Assembly (NCBI RefSeq): GCF_020889705.1
Contig: NZ_JACMYP010000050.1
Location: 1 to 39,243, forward strand
DNA length: 39,243 bases
Direction of reading: 5' to 3'
Source of the DNA: Bradyrhizobium altum
Lineage (GTDB): Bacteria > Pseudomonadota > Alphaproteobacteria > Rhizobiales > Xanthobacteraceae
Part shown: positions 7,449 to 14,808 of the stretch, piece after piece
Position numbering within the stretch: the stretch's first letter is position 1
Layout of the letters: every line of letters begins with the position of its first letter
The notes under the pieces: model-generated
Told to the model about the DNA's origin: nothing
What the model saw: only the letters and a program-made list of their open reading frames with translations
Database searches by the model: none
Program-made: the position numbers and the translations under genes

Positions 7449-9266
7449 ATGCCGAAACAACACACCTACGTCCTTGGTCTCAACGTCTACGACCATGACG
7501 TGAGCGCCTGCCTGCTGCGTGACGGCGCGATCGCCTATGCGATCTCCAAGGAGCGCATCACCCGCGAGAAGCACGCCTCCGGCTTCTACAAGGAGGTCAT
7601 CGACTACTGCCTGTCCGCCGAGGGCATCACGCTCGACGACGTCGATCTCGTGGTGCGCAACAGCTACATCCTGCCGGTGTCCGAGATGGAGGAGCGGATG
7701 CTCCACCAGGACATGCCGGGCTTCCTACCGATCGCCGAGCGCAATGAGGCGATCAAGCATCCGCTGTTTCGCTCGAAGTCCGACAAGGTGGTGTCGATCT
7801 CGCATCACCTTGCGCATGCCTATAGCGCGTTCGCGGTGTCGCCGTTCAGGGACGGCGTCGTGATGATCGTCGACGGCGTCGGCAATTATCAGGCCGACGC
7901 GATGGAAACCTATCCGCAGGATGGGACCTCGCCGCTCGCCCGCGAGTCCGAAAGTTACTACAGGTTCGACGATACCAGGCTCGCATGCCTGAAGAAGGTC
8001 TGGATGGAGCCGGCGCGCGGTCTCTTGTCGGACGAGTTCTACAACATGCCGGGTCTCGGCGCGCTGTACAGCCGGGTCTCGACCTATGTGTTCGGCGACT
8101 GGAACAAGTGCGGCGAGCTGATGGGGCTGGCACCCTATGGCCGCCACGAGCAGGTCGGCCATCTGCTCGAGATGAAGGATGGCAGGCTGCACGTGCCGTT
8201 CTGGGGCGCCGAGAACCAGCAACCCTTCGTGCTCGACAGCGGCAGCTGGGACAAGAGCCCGACGATGCGGCACTGGGAGGACATCGCCTGGCGGGTGCAG
8301 GACGACACCGAGAACGTGCTGCTGGCGCGGGCGCGCTGGCTGCGCGAGACCACCGGTGCGAAGAACCTCTGCATCGCGGGCGGCGTCGCGCTGAACTGCG
8401 TGGCCAACGGACGCATCGCGCGCGAGGCCGGCTTCGAGAACGTCTGGATCCAGCCCGCCGCCGGCGACGACGGCATCGCCATCGGCTGCGCCTATTACGG
8501 CTGGCTCGAGATTCTGAAGCAGCGCCGCGCCTTCGTGATGGAGCATGCCTATGTCGGCCGGCGCTACAGCGACGCCGAGGTCGCGGCCGCGCTGCAAAGC
8601 TTCCTGGTGCGCATCCAGGTCGACGCAAAGCGCAGCGACAACATCTGCCGCGACACCGCGAAGCTGCTCGCCGACCAGCGCGTGATCGGCTGGTTTCAGG
8701 GCCCCTCAGAATTCGGTCCCCGCGCGCTCGGCAACCGCAGCCTGATTGCCGATCCGCGCAAGGCCGAGATGAAGGACATCCTCAACAGCCGCGTCAAGCA
8801 CCGCCAGGCCTTCCGCCCGTTCGCGCCGATCGTGCTGGCCGAGCGGATGAAGGAGATCTTCGAGGGCGAGGAGGACTCACCCTACATGCTGATCGCCAAG
8901 CCGGTGCGCCCCGAATGGCGGGACAAGATTCCGGCGATCGTGCATGTCGACGGTTCGGCGCGGGTGCAGAGCGTGCGGGAGGAAACCAACCCGGTGCTCT
9001 ATCGCCTGCTGAAGGAGTTCGAGGCGCTGACCGGTGTGCCGGTGCTGATCAACACCTCGTTCAACGTCAAGGGCGAGCCGATCATCGAGACGCCGCAGGA
9101 TGCGGTGAACTGCTTCCTTACCACCGGGATCGACAACCTCGTGCTGCACGACACGCTGGTGTCGAAGACCGCCATGCACAAGGTCGTCACGCCCGTGATG
9201 ACGACGTTCGGCGACGTCGCCACCATCGTCTCCTCGACCACCCAGGACGGCAGCCGCGGCGGCTGA
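7449..9266 (+). CDS. Carbamoyltransferase, NodU/CmcH/TobZ family
   Basis: These enzymes transfer the carbamoyl group of carbamoyl phosphate, via a carbamoyl-adenylate, to a hydroxyl of a sugar or natural product (Nod factor, cephamycin, tobramycin). The 605-aa product has the full two-domain layout. The N-terminal Kae1-like domain has GLNVYDHDVSA at 10-20, SHHLAHAYSAF at 118-128 as metal/adenylate ligands, GLAPYG at 226-231 and GGVALN at 311-316. The C-terminal YrdC-like carbamoyltransferase part has EFGPRALGNRS at 421-431, FRPFAP at 455-460 and LINTSFN at 533-539. The ATG at 7449 is preferred over an in-frame GTG two codons earlier. No nod genes are near. It is convergent with the azole-peptide cluster and shares an upstream motif with it. 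The acceptor substrate is unknown. Confidence 0.9.
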   Translation: MPKQHTYVLGLNVYDHDVSACLLRDGAIAYAISKERITREKHASGFYKEVIDYCLSAEGITLDDVDLVVRNSYILPVSEMEERMLHQDMPGFLPIAERNEAIKHPLFRSKSDKVVSISHHLAHAYSAFAVSPFRDGVVMIVDGVGNYQADAMETYPQDGTSPLARESESYYRFDDTRLACLKKVWMEPARGLLSDEFYNMPGLGALYSRVSTYVFGDWNKCGELMGLAPYGRHEQVGHLLEMKDGRLHVPFWGAENQQPFVLDSGSWDKSPTMRHWEDIAWRVQDDTENVLLARARWLRETTGAKNLCIAGGVALNCVANGRIAREAGFENVWIQPAAGDDGIAIGCAYYGWLEILKQRRAFVMEHAYVGRRYSDAEVAAALQSFLVRIQVDAKRSDNICRDTAKLLADQRVIGWFQGPSEFGPRALGNRSLIADPRKAEMKDILNSRVKHRQAFRPFAPIVLAERMKEIFEGEEDSPYMLIAKPVRPEWRDKIPAIVHVDGSARVQSVREETNPVLYRLLKEFEALTGVPVLINTSFNVKGEPIIETPQDAVNCFLTTGIDNLVLHDTLVSKTAMHKVVTPVMTTFGDVATIVSSTTQDGSRGG

Positions 9267-9306
9267 TCACGGTCCTCCAGGCAAGCTTGTCGCGGCGGAT
9301 CGAGGA

Positions 9307-10773
9307 CTATCCGGCAGGAGGCGGTTCCATGCCGCGCCCCAGCCCGAACTGGCCGACCGGTCCCTCGACGTAAATGTCGAGCCCGGTCATCTTCGCGAAC
9401 AGATCAATATTGGTGGTGCCGATCGCACAGCCGCCGAGGCCCAAATCCGTCGCCACCAGGTACAGCGTTTGGGTCAGGACGCCGACATCCTTCAGGATGA
9501 GCGCATAGGCGATGGCGCTGTACTTCCAAGAGATTCGGCCAAATCGCGCGGCGATCGTGATCAGGATCTGCGGTGGAGACGGCGCGTCCATGGCAAATCC
9601 CGCGCTTTGCAACATGGCCTCGAATTGTTGTGGGCGAACGTCGATGGCCGCCAACGCATGCGCATCGGCGTCGTAGTGATAGAAACCTGGCGTCAGGCCG
9701 TCGCAATTCGCGACGGCCAGATAGAGCTCAAGCTCGTAGGCGCTGCCCGCTGCCGGATACGGCCTGCTGGTATATTCGATATCGGGACCATCATCGGCAA
9801 ACTCCAGCTGCCCGCTCCATTTCGCCCGGACCCGCGCGACGCTGTTCAGGAACGCCGAAAGTTCAGCCAACGTGATAGGCTTGTGATTGTCGAAATCGCG
9901 AGTCGAATGCCTGTCATGCAGCAGTTGTTCCAGCGACGAGGCGATGCGGTTGGATTCCGGCAGCTTGATGCTCTTACCGGGCCAGGCAGGTCGGATCGCG
10001 GGGAGCGGCGCAATCAGTCCGGTGTGCGGATAGAGGCCACCCAGCGGATTAGCCTGTCGGCCTTCTGTGCTGCGGGCATGGAACAGCAAGTCGTGAAAAT
10101 CCCAGAGCACGAGGCCGTCATCGCCTTCCGCCTTTCGCAGCGTATCGCGTTGTGCCGCGTCGACCTCGATCAGGATTTGGCAGTCCAGCAGCAGCGCAAG
10201 TAATGCAGGGCCAGGATAGCCATCCAGACGCCGGATGCGGCTGATCTTCTGAGGAGTGGCAAGGATGGTCAGCAGGGCCGCAATCCGCGCATCATGGATC
10301 CTCAACAATGCGCCGGCCCGCGGTGATTCCAGAATCATCTCGGTGCCGCGCCGCCGAAGATAGGCGAAGCGTGACAGCACGATTGTTGCCGCATCGTCGA
10401 GCTTTGGCGTTCGCGGCCAGTAATCAGGGGTCTGCGGCTCGATCGTGACGAGATCATTAGCGTCGCCCGTACGCGCCAGGCGATATTCCAGCAGGCCGCG
10501 GCGTGCCAATTGCCGCATCAGGCGCTCGACCTCTCGCTCGACCGCATCGCCTTCAGAGCGAGGGAGTGGCAGGCCTGCCTGCAGTTCGAGGGCGCGTTCC
10601 GCTGCGGCTGCGCTGAACGTTCCCAGAGGCTCCGAATAGCCTTCGACATGGGCCGCTATACTCCCGTCAGGTTGCGCTTCGAGCGCGACGAGCGGGTTGA
10701 GCCGAACGAAGACAACCGGCGGCGTGGTGCGTGCCGATTTCTTTTTCTCGTACATTTTGCTGGGCGCGCGCAC
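9307..10773 (-). CDS. SagB-type dehydrogenase of an azole-peptide (TOMM) pathway
   Basis: SagB/ThcOx enzymes are FMN-dependent nitroreductase-fold proteins that oxidise azolines, made by a YcaO cyclodehydratase, to aromatic azoles. The 488-aa product has an N-terminal region of about 270 residues containing winged-helix-like segments, then a nitroreductase domain (about 280-480). In it RHSTRDF (288-294), PYPAAGSAYELELYL (338-352), the paired Lys-Tyr in SWKYSAIAY (K417, Y418) and the LGLGGCAIG segment (444-452) match the class. The GTG at 10773 has GAGGTGA upstream, overlapping the stop of the preceding ycaO gene 12 bp away, so the two are surely co-transcribed. An ATG six codons later is the alternative. 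It is the last gene of the minus-strand unit. Confidence 0.88.
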   Translation of the reverse strand: MRAPSKMYEKKKSARTTPPVVFVRLNPLVALEAQPDGSIAAHVEGYSEPLGTFSAAAAERALELQAGLPLPRSEGDAVEREVERLMRQLARRGLLEYRLARTGDANDLVTIEPQTPDYWPRTPKLDDAATIVLSRFAYLRRRGTEMILESPRAGALLRIHDARIAALLTILATPQKISRIRRLDGYPGPALLALLLDCQILIEVDAAQRDTLRKAEGDDGLVLWDFHDLLFHARSTEGRQANPLGGLYPHTGLIAPLPAIRPAWPGKSIKLPESNRIASSLEQLLHDRHSTRDFDNHKPITLAELSAFLNSVARVRAKWSGQLEFADDGPDIEYTSRPYPAAGSAYELELYLAVANCDGLTPGFYHYDADAHALAAIDVRPQQFEAMLQSAGFAMDAPSPPQILITIAARFGRISWKYSAIAYALILKDVGVLTQTLYLVATDLGLGGCAIGTTNIDLFAKMTGLDIYVEGPVGQFGLGRGMEPPPAG

Positions 10774-10785
10774 GCCGGTATCACC

Positions 10786-13038
10786 TCAAGTGTGCGGGAG
10801 AAATGGCGTCAACTCGCTTTCCAGCGATGGCCGATCGCGCAATCCGAGCTTGACGGGCACATCATAGAGCCGCCCCGGCGCGAAGCGGCGATAGAAATGG
10901 CGCATCCCGGGAACGATGACCCGGACCACCGGAACCTCGACGTCCGGTCGCGTCTGGTCGAGAATCAGGAAGTCGAGACCCGCGCGGGCCGCGATATCAA
11001 CGCAGGCATCCACCTGTGCACGGGTGTTGTCGAGCGCCACGTCTGTCGCGGCGGCCGGCGGAATGACGGGATTGGCACTTGGAATCAGGAACGGATATTC
11101 GTCGAGCCGCAGCGGATTGACGCCATCGAGACTCGGCTTCTCGCCGCTGCCACCACCCATCAGACCGATGGAGAGGAACTGATTCAACTCGGTCAACGAC
11201 CGCAGCAACGCGATACGCGGATCGAAGTGAGCGCCCGAGCCAAACTCGATGTTTTCCTGACCGCTCTGCATCCAGTGCACGATCGCGACATAGGTCGGGA
11301 CGCCGAGATCGCTGGTGATATCCAGCACCCAGAGCCGCCGGCCCGATTCCTCGAGTTGGGTCTTCAGATCGCGGACGTAGGAATCGTCGAACTGGTTCAG
11401 ATCGACCGCAGCGCGTTGCGACCGGTTGTACCACCAGATCGCATAGGCGTCGCGCTCGATCAATTCGAGGAAGCCCTGCACGATGGCTTCCTCGCGGGTA
11501 TTGCCGGCAGCGCAGCCGTTGGAATCAGCGGCGAAGGCCGCCGGACCCTGATAGAAGAAATACAGCAGGCTGGTCGGAATCTGCCTGAACCGCTTGTCGC
11601 GCAACGACCAGACGGGTGACCATTCGATTTTCGCGGACGGATCAAACGGCTCGGGGGCGGGCTGGGTGTGGTGTGAGTCGTTGGGATTCGGCACGGCGCT
11701 GCCGCGGTATTGCTCGTCGCTGAAGAGCAGGATGTCGTTGGGACGGATTGCGTCGCCAGGGGGGAAGTCGGCGAAACGTTTTCGGGCCCGGATCTCATCA
11801 CCCTGGAAAATTCCCGAGTATCGCTCGATTGCTTCCATCAGCGCGCTGGCCTCGCCTTGCTCGGCCGTGCTGCCCTTGCCGAAACTGCCGCCGCTCAGCC
11901 CGGCGCGAAGCTGATCCACGTTCTGCGCCGGCGCGGAGAAGTTATGTTGGGCATAGAAATTGGTGTTCATCGGCAGATCGACTTCGATCCGCTCCAGCCG
12001 CGTCACCACACCGGTGAGGGGGCTGACATGCTTCTTGAACCGCGCCACCGTGGTGCGGGACGAGACGGTGCGATAGCCGCCACTGGTCATGACCAGCTTG
12101 GCGCCGGGTCCCAATTCGACCGGTTGTGGTGACCGCCGCGGGTTTTGCAGTTTCTTGTTGCCGCAGGTTGGGCATTGCGGGCGGGCTGCCACGTAGTGCT
12201 TTGCAATGGTCGAGCCCAGCAGGTCGAGACTGACGATGTGATTGCGCAGATCGGTGCGGAAGCCGCTCGCGATCGCCTTGGCGACTTCAATCGCCGCAAA
12301 GTGGATGGCGCTCTGTCCAACGGTGTGCTGTGCGAGCGCAGAGACCGCGACCCGCCGCGCCGCGCCGCGATCAAGGAAGCCCTTGACCTCGCGGTTGCGG
12401 ATCATCCGGTCGTACAGGCAGGTCCAGCACGCGGTCTCGCCCGGGTTGAACGTTGGGCCGACCAGGGGAAATACCCCGGAGGGCTGCACCAGCAACCAGG
12501 CTGATCCGTCGGACACGCGCTGCAGGTTGCGTTCGGCGAGCCGCCGATCGAGATAGTCGTTCACCAACGTAACCGTGAGGTCGGGCGATGTCTTGACCAC
12601 GCGGACGCCCAGCTCCTGCAGTGCCTTGCTCAATTCGGCCGCGCCCTTGACGTCGATCGTCTCAAGTCGAACGCGGCAGTTGTGAAGGTTTTGTTCGGCC
12701 ATCGCGTCGGGAAGGCCCAGGCTCGCCCAAAGCCCCGCCGCGGCGGCGCCGGGACCTGGCGATTTCGCGATCACATAGCGGCGGTCGAGCAGTCGCTTGA
12801 TGGCTTCATTGATCTTGTCGGCCGGAAACTTTCGCCCGAGCTTGTCCGTGAGCTTGGCGACGCTGCATCCATTTGCACCGATTGCCGACGCCAGCGTGCA
12901 ATAGAGCTCGCCATGGAGAAAGAACTTTCGATCTTCGGAATAGAGGCAGACAACATCCGGAGGTAGCACGTAGGCCGTGTAATTCGGTGCGAACTGCAGA
13001 ACGTCGTTGTTGGCGCGCTGGGTGGATTTGCCTGGCAA
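10786..13038 (-). CDS. TOMM cyclodehydratase: leader-binding/E1-like plus YcaO fusion
   Basis: This enzyme should bind the precursor leader and convert Cys (or Ser/Thr) of the core to azolines using ATP. The 750-aa product is a C-D fusion. Residues 1-95 look like a winged-helix leader-recognition element. The E1-like part (about 120-300) carries two CxxC pairs (C204/C207 and C289/C292) expected to bind zinc. The YcaO domain (about 345-750) shows the ATP/Mg motifs: ALMEAIERYSG (399-409), LELIERDAYAIWW (524-536) and GSGAHFDPRIALLRSLTELN (600-619). It ends with a proline-containing tail, TPFLPHT, typical of the class. The start is TTG (13036-13038) with AGGA upstream; no ATG or GTG fits. The precursor gene lies 184 bp upstream on the same strand, sagB 12 bp downstream. 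Confidence 0.92.
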   Translation of the reverse strand: MPGKSTQRANNDVLQFAPNYTAYVLPPDVVCLYSEDRKFFLHGELYCTLASAIGANGCSVAKLTDKLGRKFPADKINEAIKRLLDRRYVIAKSPGPGAAAAGLWASLGLPDAMAEQNLHNCRVRLETIDVKGAAELSKALQELGVRVVKTSPDLTVTLVNDYLDRRLAERNLQRVSDGSAWLLVQPSGVFPLVGPTFNPGETACWTCLYDRMIRNREVKGFLDRGAARRVAVSALAQHTVGQSAIHFAAIEVAKAIASGFRTDLRNHIVSLDLLGSTIAKHYVAARPQCPTCGNKKLQNPRRSPQPVELGPGAKLVMTSGGYRTVSSRTTVARFKKHVSPLTGVVTRLERIEVDLPMNTNFYAQHNFSAPAQNVDQLRAGLSGGSFGKGSTAEQGEASALMEAIERYSGIFQGDEIRARKRFADFPPGDAIRPNDILLFSDEQYRGSAVPNPNDSHHTQPAPEPFDPSAKIEWSPVWSLRDKRFRQIPTSLLYFFYQGPAAFAADSNGCAAGNTREEAIVQGFLELIERDAYAIWWYNRSQRAAVDLNQFDDSYVRDLKTQLEESGRRLWVLDITSDLGVPTYVAIVHWMQSGQENIEFGSGAHFDPRIALLRSLTELNQFLSIGLMGGGSGEKPSLDGVNPLRLDEYPFLIPSANPVIPPAAATDVALDNTRAQVDACVDIAARAGLDFLILDQTRPDVEVPVVRVIVPGMRHFYRRFAPGRLYDVPVKLGLRDRPSLESELTPFLPHT

Positions 13039-13156
13039 AGAATCGTTCCTGTGCAGCTTGTGGGTCGATCATTGAAGCGGGCAAGGCGCCGGCCTCGAGA
13101 CCTCCGCGCCGTTGCCCGAAGCGAGCCGCGCAACGATACGGACACAATACAAATTT

Positions 13157-13185
13157 GGCCGGGTCGACGTGTGTCGGACCCGGCC
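13157..13185 (-). terminator. Hairpin between precursor and cyclodehydratase genes (attenuator-like)
   Basis: GGCCGGGTC (13157-13165) and GACCCGGCC (13177-13185) are perfect complements, with an inner GAC/GTC extension. On the minus strand the stem is followed by AAATTTGTATTG, a weak U-tract. Its position, 38 bp after the precursor stop, suggests partial termination giving more precursor than enzyme mRNA. Confidence 0.6.
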
Positions 13186-13222
13186 ATGACGATCGATGTG
13201 TGTCAACGCGATGCTGGTTCGA

Positions 13223-13645
13223 CTAGCAGATGCGGCAGGCGCCCCACGACAGACAGCAGCCGCCACCGCAACCAGCGCAGCCACCGCAGCGGCAGGCGCG
13301 GCAGCCACGGCAGCCGCGACAGCCACGGCAACCTCGGCAGCCGCCGCATCCGCGCCACGCCACCTGGACGCCGGCTCCGATGTCTTCCTTGTCGAACAGG
13401 TGGAACGTCGCCAGGCTGACGTCGGCGATTTCTTCTTCGCCGAGTGTAATGGCTTGCGTCGGTCCGTACTTCTGAATCTGCGGCGCGTCTGCTGCCGGAA
13501 CTGCGGATGCGGACGCACCCCCCACCAGCGAGAAAGTCAATCCGGCTGCACCCAAAGCGGGCACAGCGGCCTTGGTCATACGCTTGCTGGTCACACGCTT
13601 GCTGGTCACACGCTTGCTCTTGGGGGCTTGCTTCACTCGCGGCAT
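13223..13645 (-). CDS. Azole-peptide (TOMM/RiPP) precursor with a 14-Cys core
   Basis: This 140-aa product is the likely substrate of the adjacent YcaO and SagB enzymes. Residues 11-25 are tandem basic repeats (KRVTS, KRVTS, KRMTK). Residues 26-48 form a hydrophobic, small-residue stretch ending ASASA, like a signal peptide. Residues 66-88 (ITLGEEEIADVSLATFHLFD plus KED) form an acidic/amphipathic leader-recognition candidate. The tail from about residue 97 has Cys at 100, 103, 106, 109, 112, 115, 118, 120, 123, 126, 130, 131, 137 and 140, mostly spaced as CRG triplets, with a single Ser. GGAGG eight bases before this ATG fixes the start; an ATG five codons upstream overlaps that site. The core resembles other Cys-rich TOMM tails but no named product. 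Activity is unknown. Confidence 0.85.
   Translation of the reverse strand: MPRVKQAPKSKRVTSKRVTSKRMTKAAVPALGAAGLTFSLVGGASASAVPAADAPQIQKYGPTQAITLGEEEIADVSLATFHLFDKEDIGAGVQVAWRGCGGCRGCRGCRGCRGCRACRCGGCAGCGGGCCLSWGACRIC
13292..13339 (-). repeat. CRG-type codon repeats in the precursor core
   Basis: Residues 103-118 of the precursor are encoded by near-identical 9-bp units specifying Cys-Arg-Gly (the last has Ala for Gly). Tandem units of this kind can expand or contract by slippage, so the number of modifiable cysteines may vary between strains. Confidence 0.8.
13571..13616 (-). repeat. 15-bp tandem repeats in the precursor N-terminus
   Basis: The unit ACGCTTGCTGGTCAC (plus-strand reading) occurs perfectly at 13580-13594 and 13595-13609, with a partial third copy from 13610 and a diverged one before 13580. 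It encodes the repeated KRVTS pentapeptides at the start of the precursor leader. Confidence 0.85.
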
Positions 13646-13771
13646 GCTCGCATCCTCCATTCTTGACGTGTTGTCGATTTCAACTCTCGCGCAGTTGTAC
13701 AATTCGTCGCAGCTGCATGCAAGACGCGCTGCGCGCACACTCTCGCGAGGCGCTAGCGTGCATCAAGTGCT

Positions 13772-13808
13772 GTCGTTCATCTTCGTTCTCGGGTTCATCT
13801 TGATGAAC
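13772..13808. promoter_or_regulatory. GTTCATC repeats and palindrome between precursor and VOC gene
   Basis: GTTCATC at 13775-13781 is followed at 13793-13808 by GTTCATC-TT-GATGAAC, a 7-bp-arm palindrome. The block lies about 130 bp upstream of the precursor start (minus strand) and about 100 bp upstream of the VOC gene (plus strand). Related repeats precede the carbamoyltransferase gene at 7291-7320. A shared regulator is inference. Confidence 0.4.
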
Positions 13809-13908
13809 GCGATTATTGGCCGGGCCTGTCGCTCAGGCGCGATCGTTGACGATGTGGGAATTTGCATGCTGCACTGCGGTTGTCCCGACGCCGAAGCGAG
13901 GGATCGGC

Positions 13909-14799
13909 ATGGCTGATGATGGTGCGAGCTTCGCTTGGTATGAGCTGCTGACCACGGATGTGGGAGGAGCGAGTGCCTTTTACGGCAGCGTCCTCGGCTG
14001 GGTGACGAAGGATGCGTCTACACCTGGGATTTCTTACAAATTGTTCATGTCGGGCGAGCTTACCCGAAGCGGTCTGATGGAGTTGCCGGAAGAGGGCATA
14101 CGCCAGGGCGCAACCCCGCGATGGATTGGTTATGTCGGTGTTGACGACATGGATCTTGCCGTTCGCCGAATGCTAGAACGTGGTGGCGCCGTCTACGTGC
14201 CGCCGACCGGCACCAATATCGGCCGTATCTCGATCGTCGCCGACCCGCAGCGGGCGACGTTCGGATTGCTTAGCGGATCAAGGATCGCTCGGCCCGCGGT
14301 TGAAGGCCTCGATGCCCCTGGGCGGGTCGGCTGGCACGAACTGCTGGCTGCCGATTGGCGGAAGGCCTTTGGTTTCTACAGCGAAGTTTTTGGCTGGCGA
14401 CAGGCCGACAGCGACGTCGCCGGCGCCGAGTCCTACCAACTGTTCTCTGCTGGTGGGCAGACCATCGGTGGAATCTTCAACAAGCGTCCGCTCGAACCGA
14501 TCGCGTTCTGGCTTTACTATTTCAACGTCGACGACGTCGACGCAGCCATCGTGCGAGTCAGGGCCGGTGGCGGACGGGTCTACGAGGGGCCGCTGGAATT
14601 GCCGAACGGCAGTTGGATCGTTCGCTGCCTTGACCCGCAGGGCGCCACGTTTGCCCTGGAGGGAGCGCGCAGCTCCGATAGCATCGCGAAGGCGCCGCCG
14701 GCCGAGTATCGCTGGACCACCACCTGGGATGGGTTCACTTCAAAGGGCAGATGGCGAAGCGGCCAGCCGAGTGGCAACGGGCGGCGGCCGGGCAAATGA
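13909..14799 (+). CDS. Two-domain VOC family protein (glyoxalase/dioxygenase fold)
   Basis: The product has two vicinal-oxygen-chelate modules: residues about 7-120 (SFAWYELLTTDVGGASAFYG through DPQRATFGLL) and about 137-255 (GWHELLAADWRKAFGFYSEV through DPQGATFALEG). Each shows the typical paired beta-alpha-beta-beta-beta pattern. Such proteins serve as glyoxalases, extradiol dioxygenases or drug-sequestering resistance proteins, or have unknown roles; sequence alone does not choose. The ATG at 13909 is preferred over the frame-open start at 13816 because the first VOC strand begins right after it. The C-terminal 40 residues are polar with no domain. It is divergent from the azole-peptide precursor, so self-protection is a possibility but unproven. 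Confidence 0.82.
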   Translation: MADDGASFAWYELLTTDVGGASAFYGSVLGWVTKDASTPGISYKLFMSGELTRSGLMELPEEGIRQGATPRWIGYVGVDDMDLAVRRMLERGGAVYVPPTGTNIGRISIVADPQRATFGLLSGSRIARPAVEGLDAPGRVGWHELLAADWRKAFGFYSEVFGWRQADSDVAGAESYQLFSAGGQTIGGIFNKRPLEPIAFWLYYFNVDDVDAAIVRVRAGGGRVYEGPLELPNGSWIVRCLDPQGATFALEGARSSDSIAKAPPAEYRWTTTWDGFTSKGRWRSGQPSGNGRRPGK

Positions 14800-14808
14800 C
14801 GCGCTTTG

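Noticed and set aside
13223..13475. CRISPR-like or simple-sequence array in the CAGCCACGG repeats
   Set aside because: The 9-bp units are codons for Cys-Arg-Gly in the precursor core; there are no spacers of CRISPR size.
13196..13666. Plus-strand Ala/Thr-rich frame across the precursor gene
   Set aside because: It is the complement of the Cys-Arg-Gly repeats, has no ribosome binding site and is low complexity.
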